This document shows, piece after piece, positions 7,963-15,039 of a stretch of DNA of 29,243 nt. The notes under the pieces were generated by a model. It saw only the letters and a program-made list of their open reading frames with translations, had not been told where the DNA came from and did no database searches. The stretch's first letter is position 1, and every line of letters starts with the position of its first letter. A program made the position numbers and the translations under genes. The DNA is taken from positions 1 through 29,243 of the forward strand of contig CAZNVI010000008.1 of the NCBI GenBank assembly GCA_964576705.1, written 5' to 3'. This DNA is from CAYMDS01 sp964576705 (GTDB taxonomy: Bacteria > Patescibacteriota > Microgenomatia > Levybacterales > UBA12049).

Positions 7963-8715
7963 TTAAATTAATTCCCGACCTATTTCCTCTTCTATGTCAT
8001 AGTTTGCATAAATTTTTTGGATATCTTCGTGTTCTTCCAAATTCTCGACAAACCGCATAGCTTTTTCTGCGCTATCCCTATCAGATAACTGTACGTAAGA
8101 TAAGGGTATTCTTGTGAATTCAGAAGATTTTACTATAAGACTATTTGCTACTAAAGCATCTTTTATTTTCGCTAAGTTATCACGCAATGTATATATATAA
8201 TAATCCTCCCCGATCTTCTCCACATCCTCTGCCCCGGCATCTGCTGCGATAAGAAATATTTCATCTAAAGTCCGCATATCATCTGAAATAACTATAAGGC
8301 CTTTCTGGTCAAACATATACGATACAGATCCTGGAGCTCCCATAGCTCCCCCCAATTTCTCAATACGGTTTTTAATTTCAGGAGTTGTACGTTGTTTGTT
8401 ATCAGTAATTACATCAATGATAAAACTGAAGCCACCGGGACCAAAGCCTTCATAGACCACCTCCTGCAAGTCTTTCTCTTCTTTGCCTAGCGCGCGCTTA
8501 ATAGCGCGGTCGATATTATCTTTAGGCATATTATAGGACTTTGCGGTGTCAACTGCTAACCTCAATCTGGGGTTACTATTTACATCCGCTACTCCTCCAC
8601 CCTGTTTTACCGATATAGCAATTGCCTTAGATAACTTGGTGAATAACTGGCCTCTCTTTGCATCGGTTGCACCTTTTTGTCGTTTAATAGTAGCCCATTT
8701 AGAATGACCGCTCAT
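7963..8715 (-). CDS. yebC: YebC/PmpR/TACO1 family protein
   Basis: 250 residues from MSGHSKWATIKRQK, the hallmark N-terminus of the family, so I place the start at 8715 and not at the upstream in-frame ATG at 8757 (that extension reads through repeat element C). Other conserved blocks are GATDAKRGQLFTKL, NPRLRLAVDTAKSYNMPKDNIDRAIKRA, YEGFGPGG, DNKQRTTPEIKN and GGAMGAPGSVSYMFDQKG. The family was named as a transcriptional regulator, but more recent work ties YebC/TACO1 to translation of polyproline stretches. That fits the presence of efp in the same window. It is the first gene of a two-gene unit. Confidence 0.95.
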   Translation of the reverse strand: MSGHSKWATIKRQKGATDAKRGQLFTKLSKAIAISVKQGGGVADVNSNPRLRLAVDTAKSYNMPKDNIDRAIKRALGKEEKDLQEVVYEGFGPGGFSFIIDVITDNKQRTTPEIKNRIEKLGGAMGAPGSVSYMFDQKGLIVISDDMRTLDEIFLIAADAGAEDVEKIGEDYYIYTLRDNLAKIKDALVANSLIVKSSEFTRIPLSYVQLSDRDSAEKAMRFVENLEEHEDIQKIYANYDIEEEIGRELI

Positions 8716-8723
8716 AAGAAGAA

Positions 8724-8827
8724 GTATCACGCGTAGCACAGGTATCACGCGTAGCACAAGGAAGTAATATTGTCATTTTCACATACAAACTCGTGATACT
8801 CGTGGTACTTTTGGTACTCGTGGTACC
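8724..8827. repeat. Inverted nonamer array (element C)
   Basis: Left arm: four contiguous 9-mers, GTATCACGC, GTAGCACAG, GTATCACGC, GTAGCACAA (8724-8759). Right arm: CGTGATACT, CGTGGTACT, TTTGGTACT, CGTGGTACC (8792-8827). The arms are inverted copies of one consensus (CGTGRTACT) around a 32-base loop. The element occupies most of the divergent yebC/TPR-gene intergenic region. It reaches to 8 bases of the yebC ATG, so it must be part of the yebC promoter or leader. Element D carries the same 9-mers inside a coding gene. Confidence 0.8.
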
Positions 8828-8848
8828 CGATATTATACCCTTCCCATA

Positions 8849-8877
8849 TTGACTTTTGCAAGAATTCAGCTTAGAAT
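8849..8877 (+). promoter_or_regulatory. Promoter of the TPR gene
   Basis: TTGACT (8849-8854), 17-base spacer, TAGAAT (8872-8877). The expected start of transcription is near 8884, giving a leader of about 15 bases without a Shine-Dalgarno sequence before ATG 8899. Confidence 0.6.
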
Positions 8878-8898
8878 ATAAAACTATCGCAAATCCCC

Positions 8899-9567
8899 AT
8901 GATACCGCTAAAGACCCAAGCAGTCCAGACAGCCTTACAAGGAGACTGGCAAGCAGCAGTCATACTTAATCAAATGCTTCTTGAAGAAGATCCTTCTGAT
9001 ATCGATGCATTAAATAGGTTGGCATTTGCGAAAACCAGCCTCGGAGACATCAAAGAAGCAAAGTCCATATATCAAAAAGTGCTAACATTAGATGCTGAAA
9101 ATCCTATCGCATTAAAAAACTTAAACCGCCTCACTAACAACTCAGAAAAAACAAACGAATCGTCGAATCAACATATCCAGGTAAGTAATGTTTTTATTGA
9201 AGAACCGGGTAAAACAAAAGTCGTGAATTTGATCAATACAGCTGATAAAAAAGTTTTAATGCCGCTTCGCAATGGAGAACAGCTCTATCTGTCAATAAAA
9301 AGAATGAAAATATTTATTTACGATACTCAAAAACAATACATCGGCATGCTACCTCATGATATTGGTAACAGGTTGATAAAGTTTATAGAAGGCGGCAATA
9401 AATATGAGGCTTATATTAAAATTGTTCAAAACGTTAACGTAACAATACTTGTTAAGGAAGTACAAAGGTCTCCTAAATTTAAAAACCAGCCTTCATTTCT
9501 GTCTATTGAAAAAACCAAGTTCTCTATAGCGGGAAAAGTAACTAAAAAAAGCAAGATACTTTCTTAA
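8899..9567 (+). CDS. TPR-repeat protein with HIRAN-like C-terminal region
   Basis: 222 residues, soluble. Residues 1-75 form about two tetratricopeptide repeats (GDWQAAVILNQMLLEEDPSD; GDIKEAKSIYQKVLTLDAEN). After a Ser/Asn-rich linker (81-95) comes a beta-rich region with IFIYDTQKQYIGMLPHDI, GNRLIKFIEGGNKYEAYI and VNVTILVKEVQRSP. The 'YIGMLPHDIGNRL...GGNKYEA' pattern resembles HIRAN-type domains, but I hold that weakly. TPRs suggest protein binding; the partner is unknown. It is divergent from yebC and ends tail-to-tail, with a 4-base overlap, on the 54-aa minus-strand gene. Confidence 0.6.
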   Translation: MIPLKTQAVQTALQGDWQAAVILNQMLLEEDPSDIDALNRLAFAKTSLGDIKEAKSIYQKVLTLDAENPIALKNLNRLTNNSEKTNESSNQHIQVSNVFIEEPGKTKVVNLINTADKKVLMPLRNGEQLYLSIKRMKIFIYDTQKQYIGMLPHDIGNRLIKFIEGGNKYEAYIKIVQNVNVTILVKEVQRSPKFKNQPSFLSIEKTKFSIAGKVTKKSKILS

Positions 9568-9728
9568 TATTTCTTAGAAGCTTGATTTAATCTTCGGTGA
9601 TATATCACTCTCCCCTTTTTCAAGTTTTCTTTAACTTTTTTTATCTCTTTAGTTTTAAGTTGGCTATTTAATGACCACAATGCAAGTATAAATGAAATCA
9701 AAGCTAATACTATCAAAACCAGATACAT
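9564..9728 (-). CDS. Small single-pass membrane protein, 54 aa
   Basis: Reads MYLVLIVLALISFILALWSL (one clear membrane helix, residues 1-20), then a strongly basic tail with KTKEIKKVKENLKKGR, ending HRRLNQASKKY. The ATG overlaps the upstream TAA as TAATG, the classical coupling arrangement, and a purine-rich AAGAGGGG sits about 10 bases upstream of it. These points make it a probable real gene in spite of its size. The topology (short N-terminus outside, basic tail in the cytoplasm) resembles small division or secretion accessory proteins, but no homologue is recognised. It is the last gene of the run that starts with the MFS transporter. Confidence 0.65.
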   Translation of the reverse strand: MYLVLIVLALISFILALWSLNSQLKTKEIKKVKENLKKGRVIYHRRLNQASKKY

Positions 9729-10540
9729 TAATATATGTCCCCTCTTATTCCGTCAAGGCCTATGACTACCTTAATATCCGCAATTTCACGCCTATTTACA
9801 ATATCACTTGGGTAATCAAGTAGTTTTTGAATCCTTTCATAAGTATATGAATATTCATTAAATATATAAATTTTTGACTTTTTAATCACAGTTGGTGAAT
9901 TTGAAACAGCAACAACATTTCCGCCTGAATTTTGAAAAATCCTCTCAAGTCTTTTACCCAATCCATTAATAGAAGTACCATTCACGATTTCGATACTTTT
10001 TTGCTCATTAAGTATATTACCATCTGCCATCAGCTTTAGCGCGATTCTATCAAGATTCATAGAATTATCAGTCGTAGATACAGATTCCTCTAAATAACTA
10101 CCGGAAGCTAGAGACCTCGTAAAAATATATAATCGCAAAAGATCATAAGAATTTAAGCCTTTTTTTACAGTTTCAGGATGCGTTAGTGCATATGTCAGGA
10201 TTGAGGATCCAGAATTGAATTTAAGATCATCTCTTTTCAATTCGAGTTCGCCATCGACTGGAACACCCAAAATTCTTCCAGGCGATATTCTTTTCCTATC
10301 CCCGCTTACATAAACACGGCTGACTGTTTTATCTTTAGGGTTGAATGATACAATATGAGCCTTGTCGCTAGACACGACTACTGAAATTGTAAATCTATCT
10401 TTACCGTTAAAGCTACTATCCTTAACTACAGAAAAGATACGAAAAATTACTGATAGCATAACAAGAAGTATTACAACACCCAAAAATATAGCAGCTTTTT
10501 TCAAGCTTTTATTTTCCTGAATATCTTGTTTCTTTTTCAT
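9728..10540 (-). CDS. LytR C-terminal-domain membrane protein
   Basis: 270 residues from MKKKQDIQENKSLKK. A basic cytoplasmic stub and one membrane helix (AAIFLGVVILLVMLSVIF) are followed by an extracytoplasmic region. Near the C-terminus comes a LytR_C domain: KSIEIVNGTSINGLGKRLER, NSGGNVVAVSNSP, SKIYIFNEYSYTYERIQKLL. LytR_C domains often follow LytR-CpsA-Psr ligase domains in Gram-positive-type envelopes. The middle region (DRFTISVVVSSDKAHIVSFN onward) has only a faint LCP-like start and no visible catalytic arginines, so ligase activity is doubtful. An in-frame ATG at 10591 would overlap the pseudouridine synthase by 44 bases; I prefer 10540, 7 bases after that stop. Confidence 0.65.
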   Translation of the reverse strand: MKKKQDIQENKSLKKAAIFLGVVILLVMLSVIFRIFSVVKDSSFNGKDRFTISVVVSSDKAHIVSFNPKDKTVSRVYVSGDRKRISPGRILGVPVDGELELKRDDLKFNSGSSILTYALTHPETVKKGLNSYDLLRLYIFTRSLASGSYLEESVSTTDNSMNLDRIALKLMADGNILNEQKSIEIVNGTSINGLGKRLERIFQNSGGNVVAVSNSPTVIKKSKIYIFNEYSYTYERIQKLLDYPSDIVNRREIADIKVVIGLDGIRGDIY

Positions 10541-10547
10541 TTTGTAA

Positions 10548-11303
10548 TTAATGTATAACTGCTTCCAGTTCCGAAGGTAATTTACTTTCAAATGTCATAG
10601 ATTTCTTGGTCGTCGGATGTATGAATGTAATTTTCGCAGCATGCAAAAAAACACGTGATAATTTCTTCCGGTCATCGCGAGACGTTTTTCGTCCAGCATA
10701 TAAAAAATCCGCAAAAATCGGATGGCCTATGTATTTAAGATGAACTCTTATTTGATGCGTCCGTCCGGTCTCAGGATAAAGCTCAAGTAATGTCAAATGC
10801 TCTTTATGTGTTTCAAAATACTTGCTATCTAATACTTTATATCTGGTGACCGCCTCACGACCATCCGCTACAACTCCAAATTGCTTGCGATTCCAAGGCA
10901 AACGCCCTACCGGTACATTTATCTCACCGGACTCAGGCACTACTTTACCATGAACGAATGCTATATAAGTTTTTTTTATCACCCGTTCTTTAAATTGTCT
11001 CTGCAGATCTTCAAAAGCATCAGGACTTTTCGCGATCAAGAGTATGCCCGATGTTTCTTTATCCAACCTATGTACAATACCCGCCCGATCAAAAAAAGTA
11101 TCACGGGCATCACGAGCAATTACTTCTTTACCACGTGATACTTGTGCTACTTGTGGTACTCGTGATATAGATAGGTATTTCTCTGACCAATCTTGTACAG
11201 TGATTTCACCTCGCGTAGTATCTGCCTTATTAACTGTAATTCCGGAAGGTTTATCGATAACTAGTATATCCTCATCTTCATAAATAATCTTAATCATACG
11301 CAA
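10548..11303 (-). CDS. RluA-family pseudouridine synthase, with repeat-derived insert
   Basis: 251 residues, converting uridine to pseudouridine in rRNA or tRNA. Conserved blocks are EDILVIDKPSGITV (11-24), GIVHRLDKETSGILLIAK with catalytic Asp81, KTYIAFVHG, GREAVTRYKVL, ELYPETGRTHQIRVHLKYIGHPI and RVFLHA. No S4 domain is present, so it resembles the shorter RluA/RluC-like forms; the target cannot be assigned. Residues 45-69 (SISRVPQVAQVSRGKEV and on) are encoded by repeat element D: the nonamers translate as a three-residue periodicity (V-P-Q, V-A-Q, V-S-R) in the variable loop before the catalytic motif. It lies 10 bases after the Lgt-like gene in the same operon. The first in-frame start is 11303; Met3 (11297) is equally possible. 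Confidence 0.9.
   Translation of the reverse strand: MRMIKIIYEDEDILVIDKPSGITVNKADTTRGEITVQDWSEKYLSISRVPQVAQVSRGKEVIARDARDTFFDRAGIVHRLDKETSGILLIAKSPDAFEDLQRQFKERVIKKTYIAFVHGKVVPESGEINVPVGRLPWNRKQFGVVADGREAVTRYKVLDSKYFETHKEHLTLLELYPETGRTHQIRVHLKYIGHPIFADFLYAGRKTSRDDRKKLSRVFLHAAKITFIHPTTKKSMTFESKLPSELEAVIH
11098..11169. repeat. Inverted nonamer array inside a coding gene (element D)
   Basis: Left arm: GTATCACGG, GCATCACGA, GCAATTACT (11098-11124). Right arm: CGTGATACT, TGTGCTACT, TGTGGTACT, CGTGATATA (11134-11169). Same consensus and arm orientation as element C, 2.3 kb away, but lying in frame inside the pseudouridine synthase gene. A 9-bp unit is three codons, so unit gain or loss would keep the frame. 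Confidence 0.75.
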
Positions 11304-11313
11304 TAAATTACCA

Positions 11314-11970
11314 TCAGGCTTTAACGGATTTCTTCATCTCCAATCTGACAATAAGTAAACAGGATAATAAAAATAGCGCTAAAAAAAGAAAGGATTCTTT
11401 CGAAAGTAAAATGTTTTTCGTATATAAAAGAAAAATATCCTGCAGAAACGAAATTAATGAAACCATGATTAAAAAAAACAAGCTTATGCTCCCTGGCCTC
11501 ATTTTACCTTTTATATATTTAGGTATCAAAATAAAAATAAAGAAAACAAAAAGCATAAGGTACATAATGAATAAATAAAGATTCGGAGAAACTCCTAAAA
11601 ATATTATAGGAAAAGCGCCTAATGTAGCTATTGTCACATAGTCGAAAAATCTGTTTTTATTTATTTTACGTCTTTTGGTAAGAACTGAGTATGTTAAAAA
11701 TAACCCTACCAAACCACCGAATACTGAAATACCGTTAGTACGTGATGCAAAAAACGGCGTAATTGAGCTAATCTCTTGCGAACCTAAATCAAGCAAGAAA
11801 TACATCAATCTCGATGAAATCACCCCGACAAATAAGCCTGAAAATAATACATTGAATAATTGCTCCATAGATACTCCTTTTCTGATGAAATAAAAATCAT
11901 CACGGGCATAATAATAAAAAATAAAAAGGAAAATGATAAATGATATACCTAATGAAATAAAAGCAATCAT
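11314..11970 (-). CDS. Lgt-like membrane protein (short prolipoprotein diacylglyceryl transferase)
   Basis: 218 residues with about seven hydrophobic helices. Two blocks recall Lgt, which attaches diacylglycerol to the lipobox cysteine of lipoproteins: VISSRLMYFLLDL (like the GxRxxYV segment) and RTNGISVFGGLVGLFLTY (like the GGLSxxGGLxG segment). It is clearly shorter than typical Lgt (about 260-290 residues), and I cannot align the essential C-terminal residues, so activity is uncertain. Its ATG overlaps the MFS stop by 4 bases (ATGA), and the pseudouridine synthase follows within 10 bases, giving a tight operon. Confidence 0.5.
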   Translation of the reverse strand: MIAFISLGISFIIFLFIFYYYARDDFYFIRKGVSMEQLFNVLFSGLFVGVISSRLMYFLLDLGSQEISSITPFFASRTNGISVFGGLVGLFLTYSVLTKRRKINKNRFFDYVTIATLGAFPIIFLGVSPNLYLFIMYLMLFVFFIFILIPKYIKGKMRPGSISLFFLIMVSLISFLQDIFLLYTKNILLSKESFLFLALFLLSCLLIVRLEMKKSVKA

Positions 11971-13247
11971 ATGAATCTGTTAAATACAAATCTTACTAAG
12001 GTTATCAACAGAAGGCTGATCCCAATACCCATAACTACACTACTAACACCTATCAGATCAGAAAAGCTCCCGACCAGTAAAATCGGCGTGAAAGAAAAAA
12101 CTCCTACAAATGTATTCAGAACCCCATATATTTTACCTCTAATAGTATCGTCAGTTGCTTCCTGAAGGTATGTATTGGCCGGAATGAACACCAAAGCATT
12201 TGCGAAGCCTAAGACGAAAGCCAATATAATAATAACGTCTATATAGGTTATATGGAGGTATTGCGGCAGATATTCATTAAACCAGACTATAACCTTTCTT
12301 GACGCGATTTTACTTCCATAAGGCATAAGTAAAAATGCCAAGCTAGAGAGAAAAACGCCAAGCGTGATAAGATCTTTTTTACGTTTTCTGTTTAGCTTAT
12401 TGGCTATAATTATCGCGCCGACTACGATCCCTAATGCAGCCGGCGTAATAACGAGAAGTGGAAACTGCTCTACTCTGATATGTAAAACTTCATTTGCATA
12501 GCCGGGTGCTATAGCAGCAATTGTGAAAAATAAAATCTGTGACATGGCAAGTAAGACCAATGAGCTAAATACATGTCTTGTAGAGTAAATCGTCTTGAAA
12601 ACCATCCGCAGTTCTGCCTTTACTTCAACTAGCGGCAAAGGTTTTAATATAGAAAAATGTTTTATTTCTTCAGATATTGGCACTTTTATTCGACTTATAA
12701 AAAAACCACCCACTACTAGTGAGAGCGCTAGTAACATAAGGGTGTTAGTAAGTCCCAAATATAGAAGAAGCGGTCCTGAAATGAGATATGCTACTAAAAC
12801 AGAACCGAAAATCCCGATCCCGAAAAGCGCATTTGCTGATAAAAGTTCTTCTTTTTTTACTATTATAGGTATCAAAGGTGTCTCAGCAGGTATAAAAAAT
12901 TGAGTTATGATACCGAATATAAAAGAGATTGAATAAATTACAAATACATTTTTTGTAAAAAAAATCAAAATAATAAGTAAAATCGCACGAAGAAAGTTAG
13001 TTACAAAAAGTACTTTTTTCTTATTCCACTTATCAGTATATACACCGGCAATAATCCCCAAAAAAACTGCAGGTAAAGTAAACGACAAAACTATAACTGA
13101 TACAGCTGTATTTGACTCAGTTAAATTAAAAACAACGAGAATAAGTAAAAAATTTAAAACATTTACAGAAACTTGAGTAAAAATCTCTGCCAACCAAAGG
13201 TAAAAATACTGCCTGTTCTTAAATGCGATTAGGAGATTATTGTTCAT
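11967..13247 (-). CDS. MFS transporter (EntS/MFS_3-like)
   Basis: 426 residues with twelve hydrophobic segments split by a cytoplasmic loop near residues 195-225. The loop-2 signature of the major facilitator superfamily is present as GVYTDKWNKKKV. The overall sequence resembles drug or siderophore exporters of the EntS/MFS_3 type (YLWLAEIFTQVSVNVLNFLL at the start, FIPANTYLQEATDDTIRGKI late). The substrate cannot be named. It is the first gene of the minus-strand run down to 9564 and is preceded by an 18-bp palindrome touching its start codon, which suggests dedicated control. Confidence 0.8.
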   Translation of the reverse strand: MNNNLLIAFKNRQYFYLWLAEIFTQVSVNVLNFLLILVVFNLTESNTAVSVIVLSFTLPAVFLGIIAGVYTDKWNKKKVLFVTNFLRAILLIILIFFTKNVFVIYSISFIFGIITQFFIPAETPLIPIIVKKEELLSANALFGIGIFGSVLVAYLISGPLLLYLGLTNTLMLLALSLVVGGFFISRIKVPISEEIKHFSILKPLPLVEVKAELRMVFKTIYSTRHVFSSLVLLAMSQILFFTIAAIAPGYANEVLHIRVEQFPLLVITPAALGIVVGAIIIANKLNRKRKKDLITLGVFLSSLAFLLMPYGSKIASRKVIVWFNEYLPQYLHITYIDVIIILAFVLGFANALVFIPANTYLQEATDDTIRGKIYGVLNTFVGVFSFTPILLVGSFSDLIGVSSVVMGIGISLLLITLVRFVFNRFI

Positions 13248-13274
13248 GATTAACTAAAGTTAATCCCAAGTATA
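13248..13274 (-). promoter_or_regulatory. Palindromic operator/leader and -10 box of the MFS gene
   Basis: GATTAACT-AA-AGTTAATC (13248-13265) is a perfect 8+8 bp inverted repeat directly abutting the MFS ATG (13245-13247). A TATACT box (minus strand, plus coordinates 13269-13274) lies just upstream, so transcription would start within or beside the palindrome. It could be an operator for a dimeric repressor or a leader hairpin that hides the start. No good -35 is seen. Confidence 0.45.
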
Positions 13275-13279
13275 TCAAA

Positions 13280-13846
13280 TTAAGACGCCGAAGTAGCTTT
13301 CTCTGTATATTCACCAGTTCGCGTATCCACCCTGATTAACTCACCTATTGATATAAAAAGGGGTACTTTTGTCTTAATCCCGTTTTCCAAAATTGCATCT
13401 TTAAAGACATTCGTTGCTGAATTGCCTTTTATCGCAGGGCCTGTTTCAGTGACTTTAAATACCATTTTAGGCGGCAATTGTACGGTAAGAGGGCTATTAT
13501 CTAAAAAGCTCACTGTAAAATTTTCACCTTCTTTTAGATACTCATGTCCGTCAATTTTAATTAATGCTATTTGTTCTTGTTGGTAAGAAATCTGATCCAT
13601 AAAAAATGCTGATTCATCATCTTTATAAAGAAATTGCATTTCTTTTTTATTTATCTGGACATTATCTACTTTAGCTCCGTTTATATAGCTTTTATCCACT
13701 GTCGCTCCATTATTCAAATTTTTAACCCGGACTTTAATATTAGCACTTCCCCGTCCCATTTTTATATGCTGATATGAAAGCACTTGAAATAATTGTCCGT
13801 CTTCCCGATAAGTGGTACCTGCACGAAGGTCTGTAACGCCTATCAT
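13280..13846 (-). CDS. efp: Elongation factor P
   Basis: 188 residues with the three beta-barrel domains of EF-P. EF-P rescues ribosomes stalled at polyproline by binding between the P and E sites. Domain I reads MIGVTDLRAGTTY through to the tip loop IKMGRGSANIKVRVKNL. Domain II is around FLYKDDESAFFMD, and domain III ends GELIRVDTRTGEYTEKA, the typical C-terminal signature. The tip residue is Arg32, where E. coli has the beta-lysylated Lys34, and the usual Pro-Gly before it is Met-Gly. No modification gene (epmA, earP, ymfI-like) is present in the window. It stands downstream of the NIF3-like gene, separated by element E. Confidence 0.95.
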   Translation of the reverse strand: MIGVTDLRAGTTYREDGQLFQVLSYQHIKMGRGSANIKVRVKNLNNGATVDKSYINGAKVDNVQINKKEMQFLYKDDESAFFMDQISYQQEQIALIKIDGHEYLKEGENFTVSFLDNSPLTVQLPPKMVFKVTETGPAIKGNSATNVFKDAILENGIKTKVPLFISIGELIRVDTRTGEYTEKATSAS

Positions 13847-13956
13847 AAATTATAAATTAAATCTAATAAATCAAAAATACAAATTAAAAATAAAAAAGCG
13901 TGGAGCAAATTTATAATTTATTATTTGTATATTTGAGATTTGATTTTTAATCTTTT
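13845..13956. repeat. Inverted heptamer array (element E)
   Basis: Left arm in 7-bp register: ATAAATT, ATAAATT, AAATCTA, ATAAATC, AAAAATA, CAAATTA, AAAATAA (13845-13893). Loop core: GCGTGGAGC (13898-13906). Right arm: AATTTAT, AATTTAT, TATTTGT, ATATTTG, AGATTTG, ATTTTTA, ATCTTTT (13908-13956). It begins in the efp start codon and ends 2 bases before the NIF3-like stop, filling the whole gap. Low complexity makes it less certain than the others. Confidence 0.6.
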
Positions 13957-13958
13957 AT

Positions 13959-14918
13959 CTATCTTCTCACTCTTACCAATCCCGAGCATGGGATCACTTC
14001 TATCCCTTTTTTTTCTAAAATATCTAAAAATAAATTTGCACCGATTGAGTCTGATGCCATATGTCCGGCATTTATGACATTTACATGTAGTTTTTTTAGT
14101 TCTTTTAAAGCATCTTCAGGAATATGCATGTCGACTAATGTTCCGACACCTGCTTTAGCAAGTTCTATGTATGATTCTTTTGAAGGATTAGTACCACCTG
14201 TAAAAAAGAGTGCTACCTTTCCTGCTCTGCTTTTTGGACTTCCTGATACTATCTCAGGAGCGTTTTTTCCTTTCGCTGCTTCTTGGTATTCCGGTACTTC
14301 CATAAGGTAATCATATATTTCCCCAACAGTGTCAAAAGATTTTTTAGCTAAATAATCTTCCATGAATTTATCACCCATATTGTCCCATATGGTATGTAAA
14401 TTCATGATCGGGATATCTAAAAGTTTAGCTGTATCTATTATTTGATTATGATTCATAGGATGAATTTTGCGCTTAACTGTATCCATTCTCTCTCTTAAAA
14501 GTGCATCCATTACATTTACCGGAACCCCTACTCCAGCATACACATCTACTTGTAAATCCATTACGTCGTGAAGCGAGGCAAGTGTTATGCCCATCGGATG
14601 ATGGCCGATGACTAGATCTATCATCCCTCGCCCTGAGGCTTTTTGGTTTAACCTGTCAGCGAGAAGTATTTCAGTAGCATCTGTATCAATCCCAGCAAGT
14701 ATTCTTTTTACAGTTTTTTTCGGGTCACCGTATAGTATTCCTGAATCTGAGTAAGGATTATCTAAGGATTTGGGGTCGATGTAGGTTTTTTTCTTTTTCG
14801 GTAACTCTTCATACTCTTCTTTTCTATTTTTAATATACTTCTTAACTTTAGCTTCACCTCTGGGGTCAGCTTTTATACCCATTTCCAGTCCTAAATCAAA
14901 TATTTGTTGAATAGTCAT
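13959..14918 (-). CDS. NIF3-like (DUF34) metal-dependent hydrolase family protein
   Basis: 319 residues from MTIQQIFDLGLEMGIK. The features that point to NIF3 are DLVIGHHPMG (His106/His107) near the front and NAGHMASDSIGANLFLD (about 287-303) near the end, the two metal-ligand regions of that fold, plus AGIDTDATEILLADRL before the first. NIF3 proteins are widespread dimetal proteins of uncertain biochemical role, often annotated as GTP cyclohydrolase 1 type 2. The divergence is large, so the call is moderate. The start is set at 14918, not the in-frame ATG at 14954, because a very good promoter ends 7 bases before 14918. Confidence 0.6.
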   Translation of the reverse strand: MTIQQIFDLGLEMGIKADPRGEAKVKKYIKNRKEEYEELPKKKKTYIDPKSLDNPYSDSGILYGDPKKTVKRILAGIDTDATEILLADRLNQKASGRGMIDLVIGHHPMGITLASLHDVMDLQVDVYAGVGVPVNVMDALLRERMDTVKRKIHPMNHNQIIDTAKLLDIPIMNLHTIWDNMGDKFMEDYLAKKSFDTVGEIYDYLMEVPEYQEAAKGKNAPEIVSGSPKSRAGKVALFFTGGTNPSKESYIELAKAGVGTLVDMHIPEDALKELKKLHVNVINAGHMASDSIGANLFLDILEKKGIEVIPCSGLVRVRR

Positions 14919-14925
14919 GAGATCA

Positions 14926-14954
14926 AGTATATAATAGTATGAACTTATTTTCAA
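14926..14954 (-). promoter_or_regulatory. Promoter of the NIF3-like gene, leaderless geometry
   Basis: On the minus strand: TTGAAA (plus 14949-14954), exactly 17 bases, TATACT (14926-14931), then 7 bases to the ATG at 14918. There is no room for a Shine-Dalgarno sequence. This is the best-formed leaderless-type promoter in the window. Confidence 0.65.
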
Positions 14955-14962
14955 GCTAAAAG

Positions 14963-15038
14963 CTGCACAGTTTCAAAGTTGCATAGTTACAAAGTTAAAA
15001 CAAATACTCTGGATCTTTGCAGCTTTGTAGCTCTGAAA
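14963..15038. repeat. Inverted octamer array (element F)
   Basis: Left arm: CTGCACAG, TTTCAAAG, TTGCATAG, TTACAAAG (14963-14994), consensus nnnCAnAG. Right arm: CTTTGCAG, CTTTGTAG, CTCTGAAA (15015-15038), consensus CTnTGnnn. The same octamer family as element A. It lies upstream of the NIF3-like gene's promoter. Confidence 0.75.
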
Positions 15039-15039
15039 C

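Noticed and set aside
8716..8757. Extended N-terminus of YebC from the ATG at 8757
   Set aside because: The extra residues (LRVIPVLRVILLL) are a translation of the nonamer repeats; the family begins at MSGHSKW.
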